A DNA stretch of 40,063 nt from Clostridiaceae bacterium (lineage in GTDB: Bacteria; Bacillota; Clostridia; Oscillospirales; Acutalibacteraceae), in contig JAEDGK010000002.1 of assembly GCA_016297555.1 (NCBI GenBank), forward strand, positions 1 through 40,063, read 5' to 3'. Numbering within the stretch: position 1 is the stretch's first letter; every line of letters begins with the position of its first letter. The translations under genes were made by a program, and so were the position numbers. Positions 8,661-16,036 of the stretch are shown piece after piece. The notes beneath the pieces were generated by a model, which saw only the letters and a list, made by a program, of their open reading frames with translations, did no database searches and was not told the origin of the DNA.

Positions 8661-8766
8661 AATTCACAAATTCTTAACATCGATATAACAAAATATGTTA
8701 TTTTGGGCGGTAGTATATAGGCGTCAAAAGGAAATGCACCAAATAAGGCAAAAGAGGTGAACCCCG

Positions 8767-8811
8767 ATGGGTTGCATAAAAAATCCGGCTGATGCCAACC
8801 TTGTCGGATAA
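8767..8811 (+). CDS. Possible 14-residue leader peptide upstream of hsp20
   Basis: ATG at 8767 opens a 14-codon frame, MGCIKNPADANLVG, closed by TAA. A good ribosome site AGAGGTGA lies about nine bases before the ATG. It sits inside the hsp20 leader, 55 bases before the hsp20 start. It may be a regulatory leader peptide or chance; no homologue is known to me. The start codon lies in the loop of a small AACCC/GGGTT hairpin. Confidence 0.35.
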   Translation: MGCIKNPADANLVG

Positions 8812-8866
8812 GTCAAAAAACAAAAGGCTGACATAAATAATATTTGATTTTTCGGAGGTATTAATT

Positions 8867-9325
8867 ATGTTTGAGCTTACTCGCAGAAACAATAACCGTC
8901 ATATTAACGCTTATAATCCGTTCCGTGAAATGGAAGAATTTGAAAGAAACTTCTTCGGCAGTCCTTTCGGTGAATTTTTCGGCTCTCCCGATTTGGCGGA
9001 ATTCAAAACCGATTTGACCGATGAAGGCGATCATTATCTGCTTGAAGCTGATTTGCCCGGCTTTGAAAAGAAGGATATCAAGCTTGATGTCAGCGGAGAT
9101 ACGCTTACGATCAGCGCGGAGCGCCGCAGCAGATTTGAGAAAAAGGACGATAAGAATAAGATAATCCACAGAGAGCGTTCATACGGCTCTTACAGCAGGC
9201 AGTTTGATGTTTCGGGAATTAAAACCGATAAGATTAAAGCAAAATACGATAATGGCGTGCTGAAACTGACGCTTCCCAAAAAAGAAACCTCCTGCCCGGA
9301 ATCGCATACTCTTGAAATAGAATAA
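8867..9325 (+). CDS. Small heat shock protein, Hsp20/alpha-crystallin family
   Basis: ATP-independent chaperone that holds unfolding proteins in the cytoplasm. The 152-residue protein has an N-terminal arm rich in Phe (NPFREMEEFERNFFGSPFGEFF). An alpha-crystallin domain at about 45-138 contains DLPGFEKKDIKLDVSGDTLTI and the signature YDNGVLKLTLPK. A short C-terminal tail has an LEIE motif of the I-x-I type used for oligomer assembly. GGAGGT lies seven bases before the ATG. It is a single gene between a CIRCE-bearing leader and a strong hairpin, so heat-inducible control by HrcA is very likely. Confidence 0.95.
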   Translation: MFELTRRNNNRHINAYNPFREMEEFERNFFGSPFGEFFGSPDLAEFKTDLTDEGDHYLLEADLPGFEKKDIKLDVSGDTLTISAERRSRFEKKDDKNKIIHRERSYGSYSRQFDVSGIKTDKIKAKYDNGVLKLTLPKKETSCPESHTLEIE

Positions 9326-9333
9326 GCGCAATA

Positions 9334-9381
9334 AGCAGCAGCCTGCACCGATGCCCGAGAGGCTTGGTGCAGGCTGCTGCT
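9334..9381. terminator. Long hairpin between convergent hsp20 and WYL genes
   Basis: A 16-bp perfect stem, AGCAGCAGCCTGCACC (9334-9349) with its complement (9366-9381). Neither side has a strong T-tract immediately after it. It probably acts as a bidirectional terminator or as 3'-end protection for both convergent mRNAs. Confidence 0.7.
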
Positions 9382-9387
9382 GTTATA

Positions 9388-10371
9388 TCAATATTTTTCC
9401 GCTACGCTCAAAGCCTGCATTTTCATTTCCTCGCGCACATCTGCGGGGCTGATTATTTCCGCATCCGTTCCGAAGCCGAAAACCCATGCAAGGAACTGAC
9501 CGCTGACAACCACATTGACGCTGACGGTGAAATGCTCGCCGCCGTCTTTAATAATTATCGTATCTCTGCCGAAGCGGTCAAGAACGGCTCCGACAAGATG
9601 GTTTGCAAAGCGCAGCTTAACCCTTTGCTCGCTTCCTCCGAACATTCCGAAAACTGCTTTGTTATAAGATGACATATCAACCTTTTCAAAGCTTTCAACG
9701 CCGTCGCGCTCGGATTCTGTCATGGAAACCTTATACATTTTATCAACTCGATAATGCTTCATTTTTTCGGCATCGGAGTCCCACGCAAGCATATAGTAGT
9801 TTTCATCGTCCCATATCAGCGCAAAGGGACTGACCTCGTAAAAAGCTCCGTCATGTCTGAATCGGCGTTCCTTTTCAACGGTGTATTCAAAATACTGATA
9901 CCGTATTTTTCGGTTCTGCGTTATTGCGTCAGAGATAACATCAACCGTGTAATAAATGCTCTCGTTCATACTTTTAACCCTGTTGCTGACGAATACCTGC
10001 CTTTGAAGAAGCTGACCGTCATAAATGCTCGCAAGGTTTTCGATTTTTTTGATAAGCTTAAATGTCTTTTCCTGCGTGATGAATTTTGAGGACTGAACGC
10101 TGTCAACCAACAGCTTCAGCTCGGGCAGCTCAAAATCGCGTGAGCCTATGTAATAACCCGCGTTTTTACCGTTGACCTTTATAATGTCAATTCCGAAGTT
10201 TGTCAGAGCCTCAATATCCGTATAAATGCTTTTTCTTTCAGCCGAAATTCCGTTTCTTGCAAGCTCCGCAATTAATTCCGCCGTGCTCACGGGGTGCTCC
10301 TCGTCCGAATGTTGCATCAGATATTTCAGCAGATAAAGAGGTTTCAGTTTCTGATATGGTGATTTTGCCAT
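9388..10371 (-). CDS. WYL-domain transcriptional regulator
   Basis: The 327-residue protein has an N-terminal winged helix-turn-helix (about 5-65: LYLLKYLMQHSDEEHPVSTAELIAEL, then SIYTDIEAL) and a middle helical region. A WYL-type ligand-sensing domain follows, with SPFALIWDDENYYMLAWD and HYRVDKM, and then a C-terminal WYL-associated domain. Family members are repressors or activators that respond to nucleotides or other small ligands; several control DNA-damage or defence functions. The target is unknown. The ATG at 10371 is chosen because GGGAGGG lies seven bases upstream; the TTG at 10386 would overlap that site. A lone TATAAT-like -10 is present at 10399-10394. It is convergent with hsp20 and divergent from the PHP genes. 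Confidence 0.9.
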   Translation of the reverse strand: MAKSPYQKLKPLYLLKYLMQHSDEEHPVSTAELIAELARNGISAERKSIYTDIEALTNFGIDIIKVNGKNAGYYIGSRDFELPELKLLVDSVQSSKFITQEKTFKLIKKIENLASIYDGQLLQRQVFVSNRVKSMNESIYYTVDVISDAITQNRKIRYQYFEYTVEKERRFRHDGAFYEVSPFALIWDDENYYMLAWDSDAEKMKHYRVDKMYKVSMTESERDGVESFEKVDMSSYNKAVFGMFGGSEQRVKLRFANHLVGAVLDRFGRDTIIIKDGGEHFTVSVNVVVSGQFLAWVFGFGTDAEIISPADVREEMKMQALSVAEKY

Positions 10372-10562
10372 TTTATACCCTCCCAACGAATTTATTATAC
10401 ATCCGAATACTGCAACAATAATGATATTACGGAAAAATAATTAAAATTCTTTTTCGGCAGTCCGAGCTTGAAAATGCCTGTTTTAAGCAATCGCAAGATT
10501 TGGTGTTTCTGTGAAAAAAACGGCGGCAAATGCGGCAAAATCCACAAAAAATTTTTTGAATA

Positions 10563-10591
10563 TTGACTTTTTTTGAACGCGGTACTATTAT
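10563..10591 (+). promoter_or_regulatory. Sigma-A promoter of the PHP gene pair
   Basis: TTGACT (10563-10568), 17-base spacer, TATTAT (10586-10591), about 44 bases before the ATG at 10635. Confidence 0.82.
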
Positions 10592-10634
10592 TATTAACAT
10601 AATTAATCTGCTTTGCAGAGAACGGAGAGTGAAA

Positions 10635-12089
10635 ATGTTCAGGAAGATAACGGCTGTTTTTCTTGCGGTTTTGACGGCAATTCCGCTTCTCGGAATATCG
10701 GCATATGCCGCAGAAGAAAAGAACTACATAATAACCAATCCTTATGCAGCTGTTGATTGGGATAGCTGGGGTGCTTATAAAACTCAGCTTCACAGCCACA
10801 CCAACGCGAGCGACGGTTATTTAACCATCCGCGAATATGTTCAGAAGCATTATGACCTTAACTACGATATAGTGGCTTTGACGGATCACGGCACTATCAA
10901 CAAGGGCTGGAACAAGGAGCCCGAGCTCATTCCTCTGCTGCGTTATATTAAAAAAGAACGCACGGGAATGTCCGATGTTATTCCGCTGACCGAGGAGGAA
11001 TACAGCGCTTATATTAACGGCACGGCAGCTTCCGAAAAGCGCACTCATCAGAACGGTATGCTCGATGTTCCTCTCGGAATTGAGCTTAATATGGCAACTC
11101 CCGTTGCCGACTGCCATCTGACGGGCTATTTTTCGGATTACGGTCAGGGTCTTGCGGGAGTTTACGGCGATTACGAAACTCCGAGCAAGGGAGTTGCGGA
11201 AGCGGGCGGCATTTCAATGCTTTCCCATGTCGGCGAATATGTTTATCCCGATAAAGACAGCGCCGACCATGTCGGTCAGCCCGTTGACGATTATTATGCC
11301 GAAAAATTTGCAAAAATCTTTCTTGATTACAAAGGCTCAAGCCTCGGAATGGGCATAAACAGCGCAACCGACGCTCACACACGCTGCGACAGAATTCTCT
11401 ATGATCAGGTTCTTCAAAAGACTGTTCCCAACGGCGTAGTTCCCTGGTCGTTTACCTTTGCCGATTCTCATAACGAAAGATCGATAAACGATGCTTACAC
11501 TATGCATCTTATGCCCGAGCTTACTATGGATAATTTCCGCAAGAGCATGGAAAACGGCGAGTTTTTCTCGGTTTCCCATTATTCAAACGGTGTTGAGCTT
11601 AACGGAATGGCTGAGATGCCCGGCTATAACGATGATTGCGAAACAAAGGATTACAACAGCGACACAACGCCCATGGTTACCCGTCTTTCCGTTGATCAGG
11701 AAAATGATACAATATCCGTTGAGGGCGTTAATTTCAATATGATTACTTGGGTTTCAAACGGCAATGTTATCCTGCGCGAAACCGATATTAAGGACGGAAA
11801 AGCGGTTCTTGACCTTCATTCCGAGCTGCTTGACGAGCCTTATCTCTATGTCAGATTTTATCTTACGGGTGATAACGGAATTTGCTATTCTCAGCCGTTT
11901 GTGCTTCAAGCAGAGGGAGAGGAGTTTGCACCCGTCAAGGTCAACAAAGTATATGACCTTCCGTGGTTCCTCAGAGAGCTTGTCACCGTTATAGACCTGT
12001 TATTCTTCAGGCTTAATCCGATTATCTGGATATTCAAGTATTTCGCGTTGGGCTACAATCCGCTTGAAAGAATAATCAATCCGTTTTAA
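10635..12089 (+). CDS. Secreted PHP-type metal-dependent phosphoesterase
   Basis: The 484-residue protein has a signal peptide (1-25, cut near AYA). PHP metal ligands are visible in order: LHSHT (H53, H55), LTDHGT (D84, H85), E150 in GIELN, H198 in LSHVGEY, then TDAHT and FADSHN. PHP domains hydrolyse phosphate esters with two or three metals; export of such a domain is uncommon. The C-terminal third looks like a beta domain, followed by a hydrophobic tail (IDLLFFRLNPIIWIFKYF) that could hold the protein at the membrane. The substrate is unknown; extracellular nucleotides, sugar phosphates or teichoic acid are possible. The start is chosen from GGAGAG a few bases upstream and from the signal peptide. 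The longer frame at 10563 begins in the promoter. Confidence 0.85.
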   Translation: MFRKITAVFLAVLTAIPLLGISAYAAEEKNYIITNPYAAVDWDSWGAYKTQLHSHTNASDGYLTIREYVQKHYDLNYDIVALTDHGTINKGWNKEPELIPLLRYIKKERTGMSDVIPLTEEEYSAYINGTAASEKRTHQNGMLDVPLGIELNMATPVADCHLTGYFSDYGQGLAGVYGDYETPSKGVAEAGGISMLSHVGEYVYPDKDSADHVGQPVDDYYAEKFAKIFLDYKGSSLGMGINSATDAHTRCDRILYDQVLQKTVPNGVVPWSFTFADSHNERSINDAYTMHLMPELTMDNFRKSMENGEFFSVSHYSNGVELNGMAEMPGYNDDCETKDYNSDTTPMVTRLSVDQENDTISVEGVNFNMITWVSNGNVILRETDIKDGKAVLDLHSELLDEPYLYVRFYLTGDNGICYSQPFVLQAEGEEFAPVKVNKVYDLPWFLRELVTVIDLLFFRLNPIIWIFKYFALGYNPLERIINPF

Positions 12090-12112
12090 TTATTGATTTT
12101 TGGAGGTAAAAA

Positions 12113-13489
12113 ATGAAAAATTTTAAAAGAATTCTCAGCCTTGCATTAAGTTTTATAATGATTTTCTCCGTGTGCATTATCGGTGCGGGAGCGGCAGAAG
12201 CGGCGGATTATAAAATCGTTTCTCCCTATGCCGATGTCATTTGGAGCGGCGATAATGCATGGGGCGCTTACAGAGGCAATCTCCATTCGCACACAACTTA
12301 CAGCGACGCGGATATCGACCTTGAAACAATGGTTAAAAAGTATTATGAGCTTGGCTATGATTTCCTTGCCAATGCCGACCACGGCGTAACGGGCGTTGAA
12401 TGGAATAAAGAGCCTTCAAGGCAGCTTCTCTATTCGTATCAGGAGCTTCTTGGTAACAGAGTTGCTCATCTTACCGACGAGGATTATGAGGCAATAACCA
12501 GCGGCACTTATAATAACAGAGGCAGAAAGATGGTTTGCGTTACCGGCGGAAACGAGCTTAATAACCTCTCTCTGAGCAAAAACCATGTCAACGGCTTCTT
12601 CCTGCCCTCAAATGTCGGCAACGGCTTCGGCGGCGTTGAGAATGAAGCGGGCTACGAAAAGGCGATTAAATTCGTTCAGGATAACGGCGGACTTTCTCAC
12701 ATCAACCATCCCGGCGACTGGCTTGAAACCAACGCCAATCCCGAGGCGGTCAATGACCCCGCCAACATCAAGTTCTTCGGCGACCTTATTCTCAAATACG
12801 ATTCCTGCCTCGGCACGGAAGTTCTCAACGAGAAAAACGGCACAACAGGCTACGACAGAATTCTTTGGGATAATCTGCTTATGTACTGCCTGCCTTACGG
12901 CAAAACCGTTATCGGTTTCAGCAATACCGACGCTCACACTCTTGATAATGTTGACAGCTCTTTCAGCGTATTTATGATGGAAGAAAACACTGTTGAAAAC
13001 ATCAAGGCAACCATGCAGAACGGCGCGTTCTTTGCAATTACAAGAAAACTCAGAGGCAATAACTTTGAGATAGGTCCGAAAGAGGAATTCGATGTCAGAA
13101 ACACCGACATTCCCTATCCCATGTTCAGCGAGCTTTCGGTTGACGGTCACAGCATAACCGTCCGTGCAACCGACGCTCAGGAAATTCAGTTCATCGCAAA
13201 CGGTAAGGTTATCGCAAAGCAGGCGATAGGAGACGGCGCCGTTGTGCTTGACCTTGACACAATCATCGGAGCGAAAGATTTTGAATATGTAAGAGTTGAG
13301 CTGAGCGGTGCGGGCGGAATGTGCCTTTCTCAGGCGCTCATCATTGATGACGGCAGCGAGCCGCTCAAGTTTGAGCAGAAAACAGGGCTCAGCGCGGTTC
13401 TCGACAATCTCCTTATCGCTTTTAAGGGAACAAAATTCTGGACAATATTCCAAGAGGTTGTTATCGCAGTTAAAAATAAGATTAAGTAA
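12113..13489 (+). CDS. Second secreted PHP-type phosphoesterase, paralogue of its neighbour
   Basis: The 458-residue protein is clearly related to the preceding gene. Both share a signal peptide, an SPYA/NPYA...WGAY lead-in, and LHSHT (H58, H60), ADHG (D89, H90), SHINHPGD and NTDAHT metal sites. A C-terminal beta domain follows, with closing motifs such as IQFIANGKVI and GAGGMCLSQALII that match ITWVSNGNVI and GDNGICYSQPFVL in the first copy. The divergence suggests an old duplication with separate substrates. It ends in an amphipathic tail (FWTIFQEVVIAVKNKIK). GGAGG lies six bases before the ATG, and the gap to the first gene is 23 bases, so they form an operon. A strong terminator follows. 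Confidence 0.85.
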   Translation: MKNFKRILSLALSFIMIFSVCIIGAGAAEAADYKIVSPYADVIWSGDNAWGAYRGNLHSHTTYSDADIDLETMVKKYYELGYDFLANADHGVTGVEWNKEPSRQLLYSYQELLGNRVAHLTDEDYEAITSGTYNNRGRKMVCVTGGNELNNLSLSKNHVNGFFLPSNVGNGFGGVENEAGYEKAIKFVQDNGGLSHINHPGDWLETNANPEAVNDPANIKFFGDLILKYDSCLGTEVLNEKNGTTGYDRILWDNLLMYCLPYGKTVIGFSNTDAHTLDNVDSSFSVFMMEENTVENIKATMQNGAFFAITRKLRGNNFEIGPKEEFDVRNTDIPYPMFSELSVDGHSITVRATDAQEIQFIANGKVIAKQAIGDGAVVLDLDTIIGAKDFEYVRVELSGAGGMCLSQALIIDDGSEPLKFEQKTGLSAVLDNLLIAFKGTKFWTIFQEVVIAVKNKIK

Positions 13490-13503
13490 TCTTATCAGAG
13501 CTT

Positions 13504-13541
13504 CCCCGAAGCGCCTTGTGCGTTTCGGGGCTATTTTATTT
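13504..13541 (+). terminator. Intrinsic terminator of the PHP operon
   Basis: An 11-bp stem with one G-U pair, CCCCGAAGCGC (13504-13514) and GCGTTTCGGGG (13520-13530), has a five-base loop and is followed by CTATTTTATTT. Confidence 0.88.
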
Positions 13542-13567
13542 GACTTTTAACCCTAAGATGATATAAT
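13540..13567 (+). promoter_or_regulatory. Sigma-A promoter of the Gfo/Idh-MATE-DUF4434 operon
   Basis: TTGACT (13540-13545), 16-base spacer, TATAAT (13562-13567). It overlaps the T-tract of the preceding terminator by two bases and lies 34 bases before the TTG start. Confidence 0.82.
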
Positions 13568-13601
13568 TAATTAAAAAGCATTTTACAGGGAGGGCTTATC
13601 T

Positions 13602-14600
13602 TTGAAAAAGCTCAGATTTGGTATTGTCGGCACGGGCGTTATTGCTCACCGATTTGCAAATGCAATAAAAAATGTTGAGGGCGCGCAGCTTGCCGCCGTT
13701 GCATCGAGAACTCAGGCAAATGCCGACGCTTTCGGCGATGAGTTCGGTATTCCTCTGCGCTTCGGCAGCTACGAAGCGATGGCGCAGTCCGATTTGATTG
13801 ACGCAGCATATATCGCCGTGCCTCATTCGGGGCATATGGCGTGCTCTTGCCTTATGATGAATAACGGCAAGCATGTGCTTTGCGAAAAGCCTTTGGCTGT
13901 CAATAGCGAGCAGGCGCGCGAAATGTTTGCCTGCGCCGAAAGAAACGGAGTTTTCCTGATGGAAGCAATGTGGGCGCGCCTTGTTCCGGGAACGCTGAAA
14001 ATGCTCGAGCTTGTGCAGAACGGCGTGCTCGGCGAGGTAACGGCGGTTGAGGGCAAGTTTTGCTACACCATGGACGAGGACGAAATGGGTCACCATGTTT
14101 TCAAGCGCGAAAACGGCGGAGGTTCTCTGCTCGATGTCGGTGTTTACGGGCTTAATTTTGCAAGCTGGTATCTCGGCAAGGATGTTGCTTCAATAAAAGC
14201 CGAAGCTACTCTTTTTAACGGCGTTGACAGCCACACCTGCGTGCTTATGAAATATAAAAGCGGAGCGATAGCCGATATTTCAAGCGCAATTCTGCTCCGC
14301 AAGCCAAACGAGGGCTTTGTTTACGGCACAAAGGGCTATGCAAGGCTCAGCCGCTTTTATGCTCCTCAAAAAATCGAGCTTCATTTTAATGACGGCAGAG
14401 AGGAAACAATAGACGCGCCCTATGCGGGCAACGGCTTTGAGGAGCAGATTGCCCATTTCTGCGACTGCGTTTCGCAGGGATTTTCGGAAAGTCCGGTTGT
14501 AACGCCCGAGCAAACGCTTTATATTATGCGGCAGATGGATGAAATCCGCGCAATGACGGGCGTTGAATACCCGCAAGATAATGATAAGAACTATATTTGA
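13602..14600 (+). CDS. Gfo/Idh/MocA-family oxidoreductase
   Basis: NAD(P)-dependent sugar or cyclitol dehydrogenase type, cytoplasmic. The 332-residue protein has a Rossmann fold with GIVGTGVIA at 7-15, the family motif CEKPLA (E95, K96, P97), and the C-terminal alpha/beta substrate domain (GGGSLLDVGVYGLN). Length is typical. It begins with TTG: GGGAGGG lies seven bases upstream and the protein starts exactly at the first beta strand. The substrate cannot be told from sequence. First gene of a probable three-gene operon with a MATE exporter and a secreted DUF4434-type protein. Confidence 0.92.
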   Translation: MKKLRFGIVGTGVIAHRFANAIKNVEGAQLAAVASRTQANADAFGDEFGIPLRFGSYEAMAQSDLIDAAYIAVPHSGHMACSCLMMNNGKHVLCEKPLAVNSEQAREMFACAERNGVFLMEAMWARLVPGTLKMLELVQNGVLGEVTAVEGKFCYTMDEDEMGHHVFKRENGGGSLLDVGVYGLNFASWYLGKDVASIKAEATLFNGVDSHTCVLMKYKSGAIADISSAILLRKPNEGFVYGTKGYARLSRFYAPQKIELHFNDGREETIDAPYAGNGFEEQIAHFCDCVSQGFSESPVVTPEQTLYIMRQMDEIRAMTGVEYPQDNDKNYI

Positions 14601-14640
14601 GGAGGCATACGGCGCTTTAACGCGCCAATAAAGAGAAATA

Positions 14641-16020
14641 ATGGAAAAAAGATATGCTCTTGATATGACCTGCGGACCTTTTTTGAAGAAAATTCTTGTT
14701 TTCTCCGTTCCGCTTATGCTTACGGGGCTTTTGCAGCTTGCCTACAACACGGCTGATGTTATTGTCGTGGGCAGGTTTGTCGGCAAAGAGGCTCTTGCGG
14801 CGGTCGGCTCAACAGGCTCGCTTGTCAATTTGTTTCTTAATGTTTTTCTCGGGCTTTCAATGGGCTCGGGAGTAATGATAGCAAGGCACATCGGCGAAAG
14901 AGACGATGCCCGTGTGAGCGAGTGCACCCACACGGCAATGTTGCTGAGCGTTGTCAGCGGATTTCTCATCGGAGCGGCGGGCTTCTTCTTTTCATCTGAA
15001 ATGCTCAGGCTTATGAAAGTGCCCGATGATGTTATTGACCTTGCTTCACTTTATCTTAAAATTTATTTTCTCGGCTCACCCGGGCTGATGGTTTATAATT
15101 TCGGAGCGTCCGTTGTCAGGGCAACGGGTGACACAAAAAGACCGCTTTACATACTGACCGCTTCGGGCTTTGTGAATGTTGTGCTGAATGTCGTTCTTGT
15201 AACAGCTTTTGATTTCGGAGTCAGCGGAGTTGCGATTGCAACGATTGTTTCACAGTATCTTTCGGCGGTTATGATAGTTGTTTATCTCACCAAAATGAAC
15301 AATGCCTGCCGTCTGATGCCCTCTAAGCTGCGTTTCTGTTTGCAGGAGCTTAAAAGCATAATGCTGCTCGGTCTGCCTGCGGGAATACAGAATTCCCTGT
15401 TTTCCGTATCGAATGTTATAATTCAGTCAACGGTCAATTCCTTCGGCTCGGTTGCCATGGCGGGAATTGCGGCAGGCTCCAATTATGATTCATATATTTA
15501 TACCTGCACAAATGCCGTAGCACAGACAACGATGACATTTTCGTCTCAGAATATGGGCGCGAAAAAATATTCAAATATCGGCAAAATCTACCGCTACTGC
15601 ATCATAATTGCTTTTACCATCGGAGCTTCAATGGGCGTTGTCGGCTGTATTTTTGGTGAAAGCATTGTGGGCTTGTTCTCAAAAGACCCCGAGGTTATCG
15701 CCATCGGTGCAGACAGGCTGATTCTGATAATGCCGTTTTATTTCTTCTGCTCGCTGATGGATGTTGCGGCAAGCCAGCTCAGAGGAATGGGCAAGTCATT
15801 TGAGCCTATGATAGTTTCTCTGCTCGGCGGCTGCGGTCTGAGAATACTGTGGATTTATCTTGTTTTGCCGCTCAACAGAACCCTTGTCAATCTGTATTGG
15901 GCTTATCCCGTTTCGTGGGCGGCAACCTTCTTTGTTCAGTTTGCGCTGTTTTTTGTGCTCAGACGCAAAATGAAGCGAAGCGGAATGACCGACGCCGAAG
16001 AAAAGACTGTAACGGCTTGA
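14641..16020 (+). CDS. MATE-family multidrug/metabolite exporter
   Basis: The 459-residue membrane protein has about 12 hydrophobic helices in two similar halves: the first starts FLKKILVFSVPLMLTGLLQLAYNTADVIVVGRFVG and the second near ELKSIMLLGLPAGIQNSLFSVSNV. Both match the MATE pattern. Family members export cationic drugs or metabolites using H+ or Na+. The ATG at 14641 is forced, since an in-frame stop lies four codons upstream. Its ribosome site is weak (AGAG). A GGAGG at 14601-14605 lies too far away, with a small GGCGC/GCGCC hairpin between. The 40-base gap to the oxidoreductase suggests co-transcription. Confidence 0.93.
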   Translation: MEKRYALDMTCGPFLKKILVFSVPLMLTGLLQLAYNTADVIVVGRFVGKEALAAVGSTGSLVNLFLNVFLGLSMGSGVMIARHIGERDDARVSECTHTAMLLSVVSGFLIGAAGFFFSSEMLRLMKVPDDVIDLASLYLKIYFLGSPGLMVYNFGASVVRATGDTKRPLYILTASGFVNVVLNVVLVTAFDFGVSGVAIATIVSQYLSAVMIVVYLTKMNNACRLMPSKLRFCLQELKSIMLLGLPAGIQNSLFSVSNVIIQSTVNSFGSVAMAGIAAGSNYDSYIYTCTNAVAQTTMTFSSQNMGAKKYSNIGKIYRYCIIIAFTIGASMGVVGCIFGESIVGLFSKDPEVIAIGADRLILIMPFYFFCSLMDVAASQLRGMGKSFEPMIVSLLGGCGLRILWIYLVLPLNRTLVNLYWAYPVSWAATFFVQFALFFVLRRKMKRSGMTDAEEKTVTA

Positions 16021-16036
16021 AAAGGAGAAAGAATTT

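Larger units (their letters stand above)
8516..8866. other. Intergenic regulatory region between fucosidase and hsp20
   Basis: This 351-base divergent region holds the fucosidase promoter (8557-8585, minus), a CIRCE element (8634-8660), a possible 14-codon leader ORF (8767-8811), and a long hsp20 leader. A small hairpin AACCC-CGAT-GGGTT surrounds the leader ORF's ATG. An ATAACA/TGTTAT pair lies near 8685-8701. No clean sigma-A promoter was found for hsp20. Confidence 0.7.

Noticed and set aside
8812..8866. ROSE or fourU RNA thermometer at the hsp20 ribosome site
   Set aside because: No convincing strand complementary to CGGAGG was found nearby; only a weak TCAAA/TTTGA pairing is possible.
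12608..13453. 281-codon open frame antisense to the second PHP gene
   Set aside because: It lies wholly opposite a gene with clear PHP motifs, has no ribosome site or recognisable motif, and is explained by biased codon use.
14601..14641. GGAGG-hairpin-start arrangement before the MATE gene, like phage T4 gene 38
   Set aside because: Even with the 16-base hairpin folded, about 19 bases remain between GGAGG and ATG; a nearer weak AGAG site is the simpler explanation.
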